Below, piece after piece: positions 9,227 to 17,173 of a DNA stretch of 64,000 nucleotides. This DNA comes from Alphaproteobacteria bacterium. Lineage in GTDB: Bacteria; Pseudomonadota; Alphaproteobacteria; Reyranellales; Reyranellaceae. The position numbers and the translations under genes were made by a program. The stretch spans positions 326,001 to 390,000 of the forward strand of contig JAHBYP010000004.1 of the NCBI GenBank assembly GCA_019635875.1. Reading direction: 5' to 3'. Below the pieces are notes generated by a model. It saw nothing but the letters and a program-made list of their open reading frames with translations. It was not told the DNA's origin and did no database searches. How positions within the stretch are numbered: the first letter of the stretch is position 1; each line of letters starts with the position of its first letter.

Positions 9227-10441
9227 ATGCATCTGCAGTTCACGGCCGAGGAACTCGCCTTCCAGACCGAGATCCGCACCTGGATCGCACAGAACATGCC
9301 GAAGGAGGTGGCGGAGGAATCGCGGCGCAGCCGCAGCAGCCACGTCTCGCGCGAGCGGCTGATCCAGTGGCAGAAGATCCTCGCCGCCAAGGGCTGGCTG
9401 ACGCCGAACTGGCCCAAGGAGCACGGCGGACCGGGCTGGAACTCGACGCAGAAGTTCATCTTCGAGATGGAGATGGCGCGCGCGGACTCGCCGTACCTGT
9501 CGTCGTTCAGCCTGAAGATGGTGGCGCCCGTGCTGATGAAGTACGGCAGCGACTGGCAGAAGGAGCGCTTCCTGCCGGCGATCGCGCGCGCCGAGGAACT
9601 GTGGTGCCAGGGCTACTCGGAGCCCGGCTCGGGCTCCGACCTCGCCTCGCTGCGCACGCGCGCGGTGCGCGACGGCGACGACTACGTCGTCAACGGCCAG
9701 AAGATCTGGACGACCAACGCGCATTGGGCGGACTGGATCTTCTGTCTGGTGCGCACCTCGACCGAGGGCAAGCAGCAGGAGGGCATCAGCTTCCTGCTGA
9801 TCGACATGAAGTCGCCGGGCATCAAGGTCGAGCCGATCTACCTGACCGACGGCACGCGTACGCCGATGCGGCACGAGGTCAACCAGGTGTTCTTCGACAA
9901 CGTCCGCGTGCCGGTGAAGAACCGCGTCGGCGAGGAGAACAAGGGCTGGACCTACGCCAAGTACCTGCTGGAGTTCGAGCGCGGCGGTCAGGCGCATGGC
10001 CCGCGCCTGCGCAAGTCGCTGCGCCATCTTGATGACCTGGCCGAGCTCTGGGTCAAGGACGGCAAGCCGCTGTCTTCGGATCCGGCGTGGCGCGAGAAGA
10101 TGGCGGCGCTGCGCATCGAGATCGACGCCGTGGAGATGAACGAGCTGGCCTTCTACAGCTCGCTGAAGTCGGGCGACTCGCCGGGCCTGCAGGCTTCCGT
10201 GGTCAAGATGCGCGGCACCGAGGTCGGCCAGAAGATCACCGAGATGGCGGTCGAGGCGGTAGGCAGCTATGCCCAGCCCTTCACCGAGCTGCGCAACTAC
10301 GACTCCAACGTGGTGCCGGTCGGGCCGGGCTACAGCGACGACGCCGCGCCGCGCTACTTCAACCAGCGCAAGACGACGATCTTCGGCGGCTCCTCCGAGG
10401 TGCAGCGCAACGTGCTGTCGAAGGCGTTGATCGGCCTGTAG
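9227..10441 (+). CDS. Acyl-CoA dehydrogenase (second of a tandem pair)
   Basis: 404 aa, with GGAGGA just upstream of the ATG. Clearly paralogous to the preceding gene: same start pattern (F-T-x-E/D-x-x-AFQ), the same LWCQGYSEPGSGSDLASL segment, and C-terminal IFGGSSEVQRNVLSKALIG. A 53-bp stretch (9626-9678) is identical to 8396-8448 in the first copy. Differences are spread over the rest, so the pair probably acts on different chain lengths or as a heteromer, as proposed for other tandem dehydrogenases of this type. Cytosolic flavoprotein of beta-oxidation or a related CoA pathway. Confidence 0.92.
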   Translation: MHLQFTAEELAFQTEIRTWIAQNMPKEVAEESRRSRSSHVSRERLIQWQKILAAKGWLTPNWPKEHGGPGWNSTQKFIFEMEMARADSPYLSSFSLKMVAPVLMKYGSDWQKERFLPAIARAEELWCQGYSEPGSGSDLASLRTRAVRDGDDYVVNGQKIWTTNAHWADWIFCLVRTSTEGKQQEGISFLLIDMKSPGIKVEPIYLTDGTRTPMRHEVNQVFFDNVRVPVKNRVGEENKGWTYAKYLLEFERGGQAHGPRLRKSLRHLDDLAELWVKDGKPLSSDPAWREKMAALRIEIDAVEMNELAFYSSLKSGDSPGLQASVVKMRGTEVGQKITEMAVEAVGSYAQPFTELRNYDSNVVPVGPGYSDDAAPRYFNQRKTTIFGGSSEVQRNVLSKALIGL

Positions 10442-10531
10442 CGACCCGACGGAGCCCGATCCTTATCCACATCGGGTTCCTGTTGGCGCGGTCCGGTCAA
10501 CCCCGGTAGCCTTGCACCAACGGAGGCGCGG

Positions 10532-11068
10532 ATGTTTTGGCCGATCCGCAGGGCAGCGACACTAGCCATGGTCGCGCTGGTCATGGGCTGCACGCAGCCG
10601 CCGGCGCGACAGGGCGCTAGCCGCTCGCCGACCCATATGCCGAGCCAGCCAGCGATCGTCCAGCTCGCCAGTGCGGCGGCCGCGTCGGACCATGAACGCG
10701 AGCGCCATCGCCGGCAGGACATCGATGTTCCGCCGCGGGCCGCCGCCGGGGCAGGCCACGCGTCGCTGCCCGTGCCGCCCGTCTCGAGCGTGCGCCACGC
10801 CCCGTCACGCTTGCTGCGTCACTCGGCCGACCTGCTGAGCATCACCCAGGTCAGCCTCAATGCTGGGCCCGCCGGCCGCGACCTGGCGGCGGATGCGCTC
10901 GATTGGCTCGAACGCCGGCTATATCGCAGCGCGGCGCAGCATCGCGCCGACGCATCCGAACCACGCAGGTTGATCGATCCCGCCGAGTCGCTGGCGGCGT
11001 TTCTCGGCGCCAGCCGTCCGACAACGGGCGCCTCGCCGCCGACGATGGGCGAGCTGGGCTCGGACTGA
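10532..11068 (+). CDS. Putative lipoprotein of unknown function
   Basis: 178 aa. Short basic N-terminus (MFWPIRRAA), hydrophobic segment (TLAMVALVM) and a lipobox-like V-M-G-C at about residues 17-20, followed by a Pro/Ser-rich low-complexity stretch. No domain recognised. The rest is Ala/Arg rich with a possible helix around LADALDWLERRLYRSAAQHR-type residues. GGAGG precedes the ATG. It ends 4 bp from the convergent YjfC-like gene. Codon pattern is a little less regular than its neighbours, so the product is plausible but not certain. Confidence 0.6.
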   Translation: MFWPIRRAATLAMVALVMGCTQPPARQGASRSPTHMPSQPAIVQLASAAAASDHERERHRRQDIDVPPRAAAGAGHASLPVPPVSSVRHAPSRLLRHSADLLSITQVSLNAGPAGRDLAADALDWLERRLYRSAAQHRADASEPRRLIDPAESLAAFLGASRPTTGASPPTMGELGSD

Positions 11069-11072
11069 GCCT

Positions 11073-12200
11073 TCAGAAGTAGTGCGGCACGAAGCGGCTG
11101 TGGTTGTTGAGGATCGGCCCACTGTCCTCGCGCACGCCGATGCCGGCGGGCTGGCCGTCGACGATCCACGAGCCGATCACCACGTGGTTGCCGTCGAATA
11201 CCGGCAGCGGCTGGTAGGTCTGGAAGATGTAGCCCTCGGCGCCATAGGTGCCATCGGTGGTCTGGCCCAGCCCGGGCCCGACGAGCTGCACGTTGCGGCC
11301 CTCGCGGCCGAGGATCGGCTTGCGCACATAGCGCTCGCCCAGGCGTTGGTCGGCCTCGAAATAGGCCGGCAGCAGATTGGGATGGCCGGGGAACATCTCC
11401 CACAAGAGCGACAGGATCGCCTTGCTCGACAGGATCGCCTTCCACGCTGGCTCGAGGAAGGCGGTGGTGTCCGACAGGATGAAGCGGCCGAACTCCTCGC
11501 GCATCATCCATTCCCACGGGTAGAGCTTGTGCAGCACCTGCACCGGCACCTCGTCGAGATCGGTGAAGCGCGAGCCGTTCCAGCCGATCTCCTCGACGTT
11601 CAGCGTCTTGGTCTGCAACCCGGCCTGCGAGCAGGTGTCGCGCATGTACTCCGACGTGACCCAGTCCTCCGGTTCCTCCTCCATGCGGGCGAAATGCACG
11701 ATGGCGTCGGGCGGCAGGATTCCGGCGACCTTGCGCCAGGCGTCGATCAGCTTCTCGTGCGCGCTGTTGAACTGGTCGGCGCCGGGCAGCACGTCCTTCA
11801 TCCAGAACCACTGGGCCACCGCCATCTCGAGCAGCGAGGTCGGCGTGTCGGCGTTGTACTCCAGCAGCTTGGGCGGCGACTTGCCGTCATAGGCGAGATC
11901 GAAGCGGCCGACGATGGTCGGATCCTGGCGGAACCATACCGATTCGATGTAGGAGCCGAACTGCTCGGGAATCGCCAGCGGCTTCCACAGCCTGTTCTTC
12001 ACCACGTACTCGACGGCCTTCAGGCATATCCTGTGCAGCTCGGCGGTGGCGTCGTCGAGCTCGTCGACTTCCTTCTCGGTGAAGCGATAGCGCGCCTGCT
12101 CGAACCAGTACGGCTTGCCGTCGAGATGGTGGAACTCCAGCCCGACCGACTCGACCTTCTTCTCCCAGTCGATGCGCGCCGGCGACCATTCACGCTGCAC
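11073..12200 (-). CDS. Glutathionylspermidine synthase-like ATP-grasp protein (YjfC/YgiC family)
   Basis: 375 aa, GTG start at 12200 with GGAG about 7 nt upstream. Matches the GSP_synth ATP-grasp family: N-terminal FHHLDGKPYWFEQARYRF, central PPKLLEYNADTPTSLLE (substrate-binding), RKPILGREGRNVQLVG (ATP-grasp lysine/glycine loop) and C-terminal RFVPHYF. It lacks the amidase half of full GspSA. E. coli YgiC and YjfC are of this type and have ligase-like ATPase activity without a settled substrate. Last gene of a three-gene minus-strand operon with DUF350 and DUF1190 genes, as in yjfLMC; the DUF1190 stop is 12 bp upstream of its start. Confidence 0.9.
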   Translation of the reverse strand: MQREWSPARIDWEKKVESVGLEFHHLDGKPYWFEQARYRFTEKEVDELDDATAELHRICLKAVEYVVKNRLWKPLAIPEQFGSYIESVWFRQDPTIVGRFDLAYDGKSPPKLLEYNADTPTSLLEMAVAQWFWMKDVLPGADQFNSAHEKLIDAWRKVAGILPPDAIVHFARMEEEPEDWVTSEYMRDTCSQAGLQTKTLNVEEIGWNGSRFTDLDEVPVQVLHKLYPWEWMMREEFGRFILSDTTAFLEPAWKAILSSKAILSLLWEMFPGHPNLLPAYFEADQRLGERYVRKPILGREGRNVQLVGPGLGQTTDGTYGAEGYIFQTYQPLPVFDGNHVVIGSWIVDGQPAGIGVREDSGPILNNHSRFVPHYF

Positions 12201-12212
12201 GGCAATCTCCGG

Positions 12213-12653
12213 TCACGAGGAACCCGAGCCGTGCGATCTCACGCTGGTCCCGAAGCCGCCGCGCGAGCTGGTGCCGCCACTGGTGGTCGTCGTCACGCTG
12301 GTCGGGCGCGACGTCGTCCTCACGCTGGTCGGCCGTGACGACGGCGTCGTCGTCGTGTCGCGGCCCCGGCCTCCGAACCAGTAGACCGGGTGCGAGTTGT
12401 ACCAGCGCGAGCCGGTGCTGGTCGTCCCCGTCGTGCAGTTCGTGGGCACGAACATCGTGCCGTCTGGCCGACACGTCGGATTTCCCGCCGCCTGGCATTC
12501 GGCGACCGTCGCGAAGCGGTTGGCGCTGCAGCGCAGCCCACCGGCAATATTCTCCGGACTGCTGGCGCTCGACCCCATGAACGGAATGGTCGCTGCGCCG
12601 ACGCCGGCGGCGCCCAGCATGGTGAGACCGATCACTGTCGAAGCGCGTGCCAT
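12213..12653 (-). CDS. DUF1190 (YgiB/YjfM-like) protein
   Basis: 146 aa from the ATG at 12653; the reading frame runs further upstream but only opposite the DUF350 gene. N-terminal hydrophobic segment with small residues (TVIGLTMLGAAGVGAATI) resembling the YgiB export/lipoprotein leader though without a clear lipobox Cys. Then a Cys-containing region (LRCSANRFATVAECQAAG, then TCRPDGTMFVPTNC) and a YWFGGRG stretch, with a Thr/Ser/Gly/Arg-rich low-complexity tail containing repeated RPTSV units. Assignment rests on the Cys pattern, the tail and the position between DUF350 and the ATP-grasp gene. Function unknown; likely envelope-associated. Confidence 0.75.
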   Translation of the reverse strand: MARASTVIGLTMLGAAGVGAATIPFMGSSASSPENIAGGLRCSANRFATVAECQAAGNPTCRPDGTMFVPTNCTTGTTSTGSRWYNSHPVYWFGGRGRDTTTTPSSRPTSVRTTSRPTSVTTTTSGGTSSRGGFGTSVRSHGSGSS

Positions 12654-12670
12654 GAGCGAGCCCTCCGACT

Positions 12671-13081
12671 CTAGTAGGTGAGGCAAGCCGCGTTGAGGAT
12701 GCCGAAGCCGAGGGACAGGCAGCAGGCGGTCGCGCCCACCGAAACCATGCCGCTCTCGATCAGCCGCACCATGTCCTTGATGATCACCCGGGACAGGAAG
12801 TGCACGCCGATCTGCAGGAGCATGGCGATCAGTGCCCACATCGCGACGTCGGGAATGCTCACGCTGTGGGCGATGGTGCTCGCCAGCGGCAGGCAGAAGC
12901 CGAGCAGGGCGCCGCCAAGGCTGAGGCCTGCCGCCAGATTGCCATTGCGGATGAGGTCGAGCTCCGAGTAGGGCGTCACCCAGATGTAGATCGTCAGGAA
13001 CAAGCCCAGGAGAACCACGGCGAGGCTGAAGTAACCGATGAAATGCGGCAGAGCCTTCAGCAAATAGGCAAATTCTTCCAT
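12671..13081 (-). CDS. DUF350 membrane protein (YjfL-like)
   Basis: 136 aa if started at the ATG at 13081; an ATG two codons upstream (13087) directly abuts the AGGG site, whereas the 13081 ATG has it at 6 nt. Four transmembrane helices: FIGYFSLAVVLLGLFLTIYI, LAAGLSLGGALLGFCLPLA, VAMWALIAMLLQIGVHFL and SVGATACCLSLGFGILNAA. This helix layout with an acidic/polar ELDLIRNGN loop is typical of the DUF350/YjfL family. First gene of the DUF350-DUF1190-YjfC-like operon. Function unknown, perhaps a membrane partner of the ATP-grasp ligase. Confidence 0.85.
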   Translation of the reverse strand: MEEFAYLLKALPHFIGYFSLAVVLLGLFLTIYIWVTPYSELDLIRNGNLAAGLSLGGALLGFCLPLASTIAHSVSIPDVAMWALIAMLLQIGVHFLSRVIIKDMVRLIESGMVSVGATACCLSLGFGILNAACLTY

Positions 13082-13119
13082 GTGCATCCCTGAGCGTTCA
13101 CTTAGTCAGTTTCTCATCA

Positions 13120-13890
13120 TTAGCCTGCCATCGTCAATCCACCTGACACGCTGATGGTCTGGCCGGTGATGAAGGCGGCGTCGTCGCTGGCGAGGAAACA
13201 GACGGCGCCCGGGATGTCCTCGGGCTGGCCCACGCGCTTCATCGGGATTGCATTGACGAGCGCGGCGCGCACTTTCTGGCCGCGCTCGGATTCGCCCGCG
13301 ACCTGGGCCAGCAGGGGCGTGTCGGTCGGGCCGGGGCAGACGGTGTTCAACGTCACGCCGCGGCGTGCGGTCTCGCGCGCCACGGTCTTGGTGAAGGCGA
13401 TGATGCCTCCCTTGCAGGCGGAGTAGACCGCCTCCTGCGAGGAGCCGACCCGGCCGGCATCGGAGGCAATGTTGACCACGCGCCCCCAGGCGCGTTCGAG
13501 CATGCCAGGAAGGGTGGCGTGGTGCAGGTTGAGCGGCCCCTTGAGGTTGATGGCGATCAGCGTTTCCCAGAGGTCCGGCGTGGTGTCGACGAAATTGGCG
13601 AAGCGATCCCAGCCGGCGTTGTTGACCAGGATGTCGGCCGCGCCGACCTCGCGGGCGAACAGGTCGACCGCGTCCTTGACCGCTGCATAGCTGGTGATGT
13701 CCACACCGACCGGCTCGGCCACGCCGCCCCCGCTGCGGCGGATCCCGTCCGCCACCCTGGTTGCCGCCTCCAGGTTCTTGTCGAAGACGCCGACGCGCGC
13801 GCCATAGGCAGCGAAGCGTCGGCAGATGGCGCCGCCGATCGCGCCGCCGCCACCGGTGACGATGACGTTCCTGTCCTTCAGGCCACGCAT
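13120..13890 (-). CDS. SDR-family oxidoreductase (BadH-like 3-hydroxyacyl-CoA dehydrogenase type)
   Basis: 256 aa. Classical short-chain dehydrogenase: NAD(P)-binding VTGGGGAIGGAICRRF at about residues 11-26, DILVNNAGW, Ser of NIASDAGRVGSS, and catalytic Tyr/Lys in YSACKGG, then CPGPTDTPL. It resembles 2-hydroxycyclohexanecarboxyl-CoA dehydrogenase (BadH) and related enzymes. This fits the enoyl-CoA hydratase gene that ends 10 bp upstream on the same strand: hydration followed by 3-hydroxyacyl-CoA oxidation. GAGGAG precedes the ATG. The exact substrate is an inference. Confidence 0.88.
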   Translation of the reverse strand: MRGLKDRNVIVTGGGGAIGGAICRRFAAYGARVGVFDKNLEAATRVADGIRRSGGGVAEPVGVDITSYAAVKDAVDLFAREVGAADILVNNAGWDRFANFVDTTPDLWETLIAINLKGPLNLHHATLPGMLERAWGRVVNIASDAGRVGSSQEAVYSACKGGIIAFTKTVARETARRGVTLNTVCPGPTDTPLLAQVAGESERGQKVRAALVNAIPMKRVGQPEDIPGAVCFLASDDAAFITGQTISVSGGLTMAG

Positions 13891-13900
13891 GGCGCGCTCC

Positions 13901-14713
13901 TCAGATCGGCGAGTAGGGATCGAAGCGCGGCTTGCGCTTCTCCAGGTGCGAGGCCAGGCCCTCCTTCACCTCGGGCCCCATGAAGCCCAGCATCTCCAGC
14001 GCCGTCGAGGCGTCGAAGGACGGCCCCATCATGCGCAGCCAGTTGTTGAGCGCATACTTGGTGAAGCGGATCGAGGTCTGGGCGCCTTCGGCCAGCTTGG
14101 TGGCGACCTCCAGGCCCTTGGCCTCGAGCTGGTCGTCCTCGACGCACATCGACACCAGGCCGATGCGCTCGGCCTCCTCGCCGTCGACCGCCTCGCAGAG
14201 CAGCAGGTAGTACTTGGCCTTGGCCATGCCGCAGAGCAGCGGCCAGACGATGACCGCGTGATCGCCGGCGGCGACGCCCAGCCGCGTATGCCCGTCGATG
14301 ATCTTGGCCTTCTTCGAGACGATCGAGACATCGGCCAGGATTCCGGCGACCAGGCCGGCACCCACGGCCGGCCCGCGCATGGTGCTCACGATCGGCTTGG
14401 AGCAGTTGATGACGTTGTAGACGATGTCGCGCGCCTCCTTCCAGGTGCGCAGGAGCGCGTTGAAGTCCTTCATGTTGTTCTCGATCAGGTCGAAATCGCC
14501 GCCGGCCGAGAACACCTTGCCGCCGGCGCCCTGGATGATCACGCAGTTCACCGTGTCGTCGCCGTCGATGTCGCGCCAGACGTTGACCAGCTCGGTATGC
14601 ATGATGGCGTCGGTGGCGTTGTACTTCTCCGGCCGGTTCATGGTGACGCGCAACACCTTGGGGTGCGGCCGATCGAAAAGTAGACGCTGGTACCGCTGCT
14701 GCCACGCCGACAT
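13901..14713 (-). CDS. Enoyl-CoA hydratase/isomerase family protein
   Basis: 270 aa crotonase-fold protein. Oxyanion-hole segments are [14 protein letters not shown] (about residues 64-77) and [31 protein letters not shown] segment aligns with the second catalytic-loop region of crotonases and has Asp where classical hydratases have Glu, as several isomerase or atypical hydratase members do. C-terminus [10 protein letters not shown] is typical. First gene of a two-gene operon with the SDR. Likely acts on a CoA ester in fatty- or alicyclic-acid degradation. Confidence 0.88.
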   Translation of the reverse strand: MSAWQQRYQRLLFDRPHPKVLRVTMNRPEKYNATDAIMHTELVNVWRDIDGDDTVNCVIIQGAGGKVFSAGGDFDLIENNMKDFNALLRTWKEARDIVYNVINCSKPIVSTMRGPAVGAGLVAGILADVSIVSKKAKIIDGHTRLGVAAGDHAVIVWPLLCGMAKAKYYLLLCEAVDGEEAERIGLVSMCVEDDQLEAKGLEVATKLAEGAQTSIRFTKYALNNWLRMMGPSFDASTALEMLGFMGPEVKEGLASHLEKRKPRFDPYSPI

Positions 14714-14824
14714 GTCGCTTCCTCCCCTGATGGCGGAGAAGCCTAGCGCGTGGCGGCGAGCCGTGGCTAGCCGGGCGGGTTCGCACCGCGCGCTGCGGGC
14801 GAATATTCCGCCGATCGGCTTGAG

Positions 14825-15448
14825 CTACATCAGGGCGCGGCGAACCGAGGCGAGCACGGCGATGGTGTTCATCTGCGCGATGATCGCCGGTCCGGGGCAC
14901 GTGGTCTTCGGATCGTTGGGCGGCCGCTTCATCAGGAGGCCATGCTTCTTGCCGACGATCTCGACGAAGCTGTGGCCGGTAATGCCGCGCTGGTGCCTGT
15001 CGCCCGGATCCTTGTTGCTGGTGCCGACCGGCACCAGCCGCACGGCGGGGTGCTCCTTCTGGATCCACGCCATGAGCTCGGCGCCCGCGTGGAGCTGCTG
15101 CAAGGTCAAGGGGTCGTTCTGCGAGGCGAACTCGATGTGAACCGCTTGCGTGTTGAATGCACCGGTGCTCATCGCGCCATCCTTGGTGTCGACGTGCTGG
15201 ATGATCTGACCGGTGGATTCGACGGTGAAGTGCGCAGATACCCCGAACTGGGAACTGGGATTCGCCTTGCGCGCGGCACGCGTCTCGGCGGTCCAGTAGT
15301 TGACGTTGCTTTGCGCCTGATTGGTGTTCGACTGAGGCGCCCAGGTCTGGTGCATGACAATGCGCACCACCTCGCCGTTGCCGTTGGGACGGGTCGATCC
15401 CGGCTCAGTCATCAGAATCGTGCCGTTGCGCGCTGGATACATGGCCAT
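14825..15448 (-). CDS. N-acetylmuramoyl-L-alanine amidase (Amidase_2 family)
   Basis: 207 aa. The zinc-ligand pattern of the Amidase_2/PGRP fold can be read: first His in VRIVMHQTW, a substrate/structural His in FGVSAHFTVE, a later His in GITGHSFVE and the terminal Cys in KTTCPGP. It would cleave the bond between MurNAc and the peptide stem. A very strong GGGAGGTGA Shine-Dalgarno precedes the ATG. No signal peptide, lipobox or transmembrane helix is visible, so unlike AmpD (cytosolic recycling) or exported AmiD its location is unclear. It could need lysis or a separate export system. Confidence 0.85.
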   Translation of the reverse strand: MAMYPARNGTILMTEPGSTRPNGNGEVVRIVMHQTWAPQSNTNQAQSNVNYWTAETRAARKANPSSQFGVSAHFTVESTGQIIQHVDTKDGAMSTGAFNTQAVHIEFASQNDPLTLQQLHAGAELMAWIQKEHPAVRLVPVGTSNKDPGDRHQRGITGHSFVEIVGKKHGLLMKRPPNDPKTTCPGPAIIAQMNTIAVLASVRRALM

Positions 15449-15491
15449 TGATCACCTCCCGCGACGGGTGACGACAATGGACGAGCAGGTT

Positions 15492-15516
15492 ACACCACGG
15501 CGCTTCGCCGTGGTGT
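15492..15516. repeat. Perfect 11-bp stem hairpin between trpE and the amidase gene
   Basis: Arms 15492-15502 and 15506-15516 are perfect reverse complements around a 3-nt loop. It lies 3' of trpE (minus strand), so it could end that transcript, but no T-run follows on either strand. A Rho-assisted or transcript-protecting role is more likely than a classic intrinsic terminator. Confidence 0.6.
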
Positions 15517-15554
15517 CGCTCCCGTGAATTTGATGGCTGTCAGGCCACCATCAG

Positions 15555-17078
15555 TCAGCGCGGCAGGTTCGCGCCGCGGGCCGCAGAGGCGAACTTCACC
15601 GCTTCCTCCGCCGCGCGTACCAGGGCACGTGCCTTGTGCAGGCTTTCCTGGAATTCCGATTCGGGATCGGAGTCGGCGACCACACCGACGCCGGCCTGGA
15701 CATACATCGTGCCGTCCTTGACCAGCGCGGTGCGCAATAGGATGCAGGTATCCATCGTGCCGTTGGCGGCGAAGTAGCCGGCGGCACCGGCGTAGATGCC
15801 GCGGCGCACCGGCTCGAGCTCGTCGATGATCTCCATTGCGCGCACCTTCGGCGCGCCCGACAGCGTGCCCGCCGGGAAGCCGGCTGCCAGCGCGTCGATC
15901 GCGTCGAGCCCCTCGCGCAAGGTGCCCTCGACATGGCTGCTGATGTGCTGGACGTGACTGTACTTCTCGATGGTGAACTGCTCGACCACCCGCACCGAAC
16001 CCAGCTTGGCGACGCGGCCGACGTCGTTGCGCGCCAGGTCGACCAGCATCAGGTGCTCGGCGCGTTCCTTCGGATCGGCGAGCAGCTCCTCGGCCAGGCG
16101 CTTGTCTTCCTCCGGCGTGGCGCCGCGCGGCTTGGTGCCGGCGAGCGGACGGATGGTGACGATGTTGTCGCGCAGGCGAACGAGGATCTCGGGCGAGGAG
16201 CCGACGATGGCGAAGTCGCCGAAGTCGAAGTGGATCAGGAATGGCGAGGGATTGATCCGCCGCAGCGAACGATACAGCGCCAGCGGCGGCAGCTCGAAGG
16301 GCAGGGAGAAGCGCTGCGACGGCACGATCTGGAAGGCATCGCCGGCGTGCACGTACTCCTTGCAGCGCTCGACCATGTCGAGGAAGGCCTGCTTCGTCAT
16401 GTTGGCCTGCGGCGCCGGCAGCTCCTCGAGCTCGCGCCCGGTGTCGCGGCGCGGCAGGGTGCGCTCGAAATCCGCCATGGCGTCGGCCAGGCGCTCGCGC
16501 GCCAGGTCGTAGGCGCTTTCGGGATCGACGTCGGGACGCGGCCAGACCGGCGTGATCACCGTCACCATGTCCTCGAGCCGGTCGAAGATGCAGATGATGG
16601 TCGGCCGCAGCATGATCGCTTCCGGCAGATGGGTTGGATCCGGATTCCTGTCCGGCAGCCGCTCCATCTGACGCACCATGTCATAGCCGAGGAAGCCGAA
16701 CAGGCCGGCGGCCATCGGCGGCAGGTTGGGCGGCATGTCGATCTGCGATTCGTTCACCAGCGAGCGCAGGGTCTCCAGCGGCTTGCCGGGCAGGAGCTCG
16801 AAGGCATGCGGCGCGGTGCGCGCCTTGCGATTGACCTCGGCCTGGCCGCGGATGCAGCGCCAGATCAGATCGGGCTTGAAGCCGATGATCGAGTAGCGCC
16901 CGCGTACCGAGCCGCCCTCGACCGATTCCAGCAGGAACGAGAAGGGCCGGCCATCGGCCAGCTTGATGAAGGCGGAAACCGGCGTCTCCAGGTCGGCGAC
17001 GAGTCGGGTCCACACCAGCGACGGTTTTCCGGCGCGATAGGTGGCGGCGAAGGATTCGTAGGCAGGCTCGACGGTCAT
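15555..17078 (-). CDS. trpE: Anthranilate synthase component I
   Basis: 507 aa. Chorismate-binding enzyme: N-terminal FSFLLESVEGG carries the LLES-type tryptophan feedback site, and the C-terminal catalytic domain shows IVPSQRF, FLIHFDFGDF, RPLAGTKPRG, LVDLARNDVGRV, GTLSGAPKVRAMEIIDELE and VQAGVGVVADSDPESEFQE. It converts chorismate to anthranilate using ammonia from a TrpG partner. ppiD lies upstream, as in many alphaproteobacteria. Unusually, the expected trpG-trpD-trpC do not follow; the next gene is an unrelated amidase, so the glutaminase subunit must be elsewhere. Confidence 0.96.
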   Translation of the reverse strand: MTVEPAYESFAATYRAGKPSLVWTRLVADLETPVSAFIKLADGRPFSFLLESVEGGSVRGRYSIIGFKPDLIWRCIRGQAEVNRKARTAPHAFELLPGKPLETLRSLVNESQIDMPPNLPPMAAGLFGFLGYDMVRQMERLPDRNPDPTHLPEAIMLRPTIICIFDRLEDMVTVITPVWPRPDVDPESAYDLARERLADAMADFERTLPRRDTGRELEELPAPQANMTKQAFLDMVERCKEYVHAGDAFQIVPSQRFSLPFELPPLALYRSLRRINPSPFLIHFDFGDFAIVGSSPEILVRLRDNIVTIRPLAGTKPRGATPEEDKRLAEELLADPKERAEHLMLVDLARNDVGRVAKLGSVRVVEQFTIEKYSHVQHISSHVEGTLREGLDAIDALAAGFPAGTLSGAPKVRAMEIIDELEPVRRGIYAGAAGYFAANGTMDTCILLRTALVKDGTMYVQAGVGVVADSDPESEFQESLHKARALVRAAEEAVKFASAARGANLPR

Positions 17079-17173
17079 GGCAGGCTCTCGGGCAGGCGTG
17101 TCAGCGGATCGGTGAAAGCGGAGGCCTCAGCCCCGCCATCGCCCATCTCGCACCTGCTGCCAGAGACTGCCGT

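Noticed and set aside
7721-10027. 768-aa minus-strand frame
   Set aside because: Runs antisense to both acyl-CoA dehydrogenases; low-complexity Ala/Leu/Arg/His composition, no family features.
10463-10484. Hairpin CCCGAT/ATCGGG after the second acyl-CoA dehydrogenase
   Set aside because: 6-bp stem with a 10-nt loop and no T-run; too weak to call a terminator.
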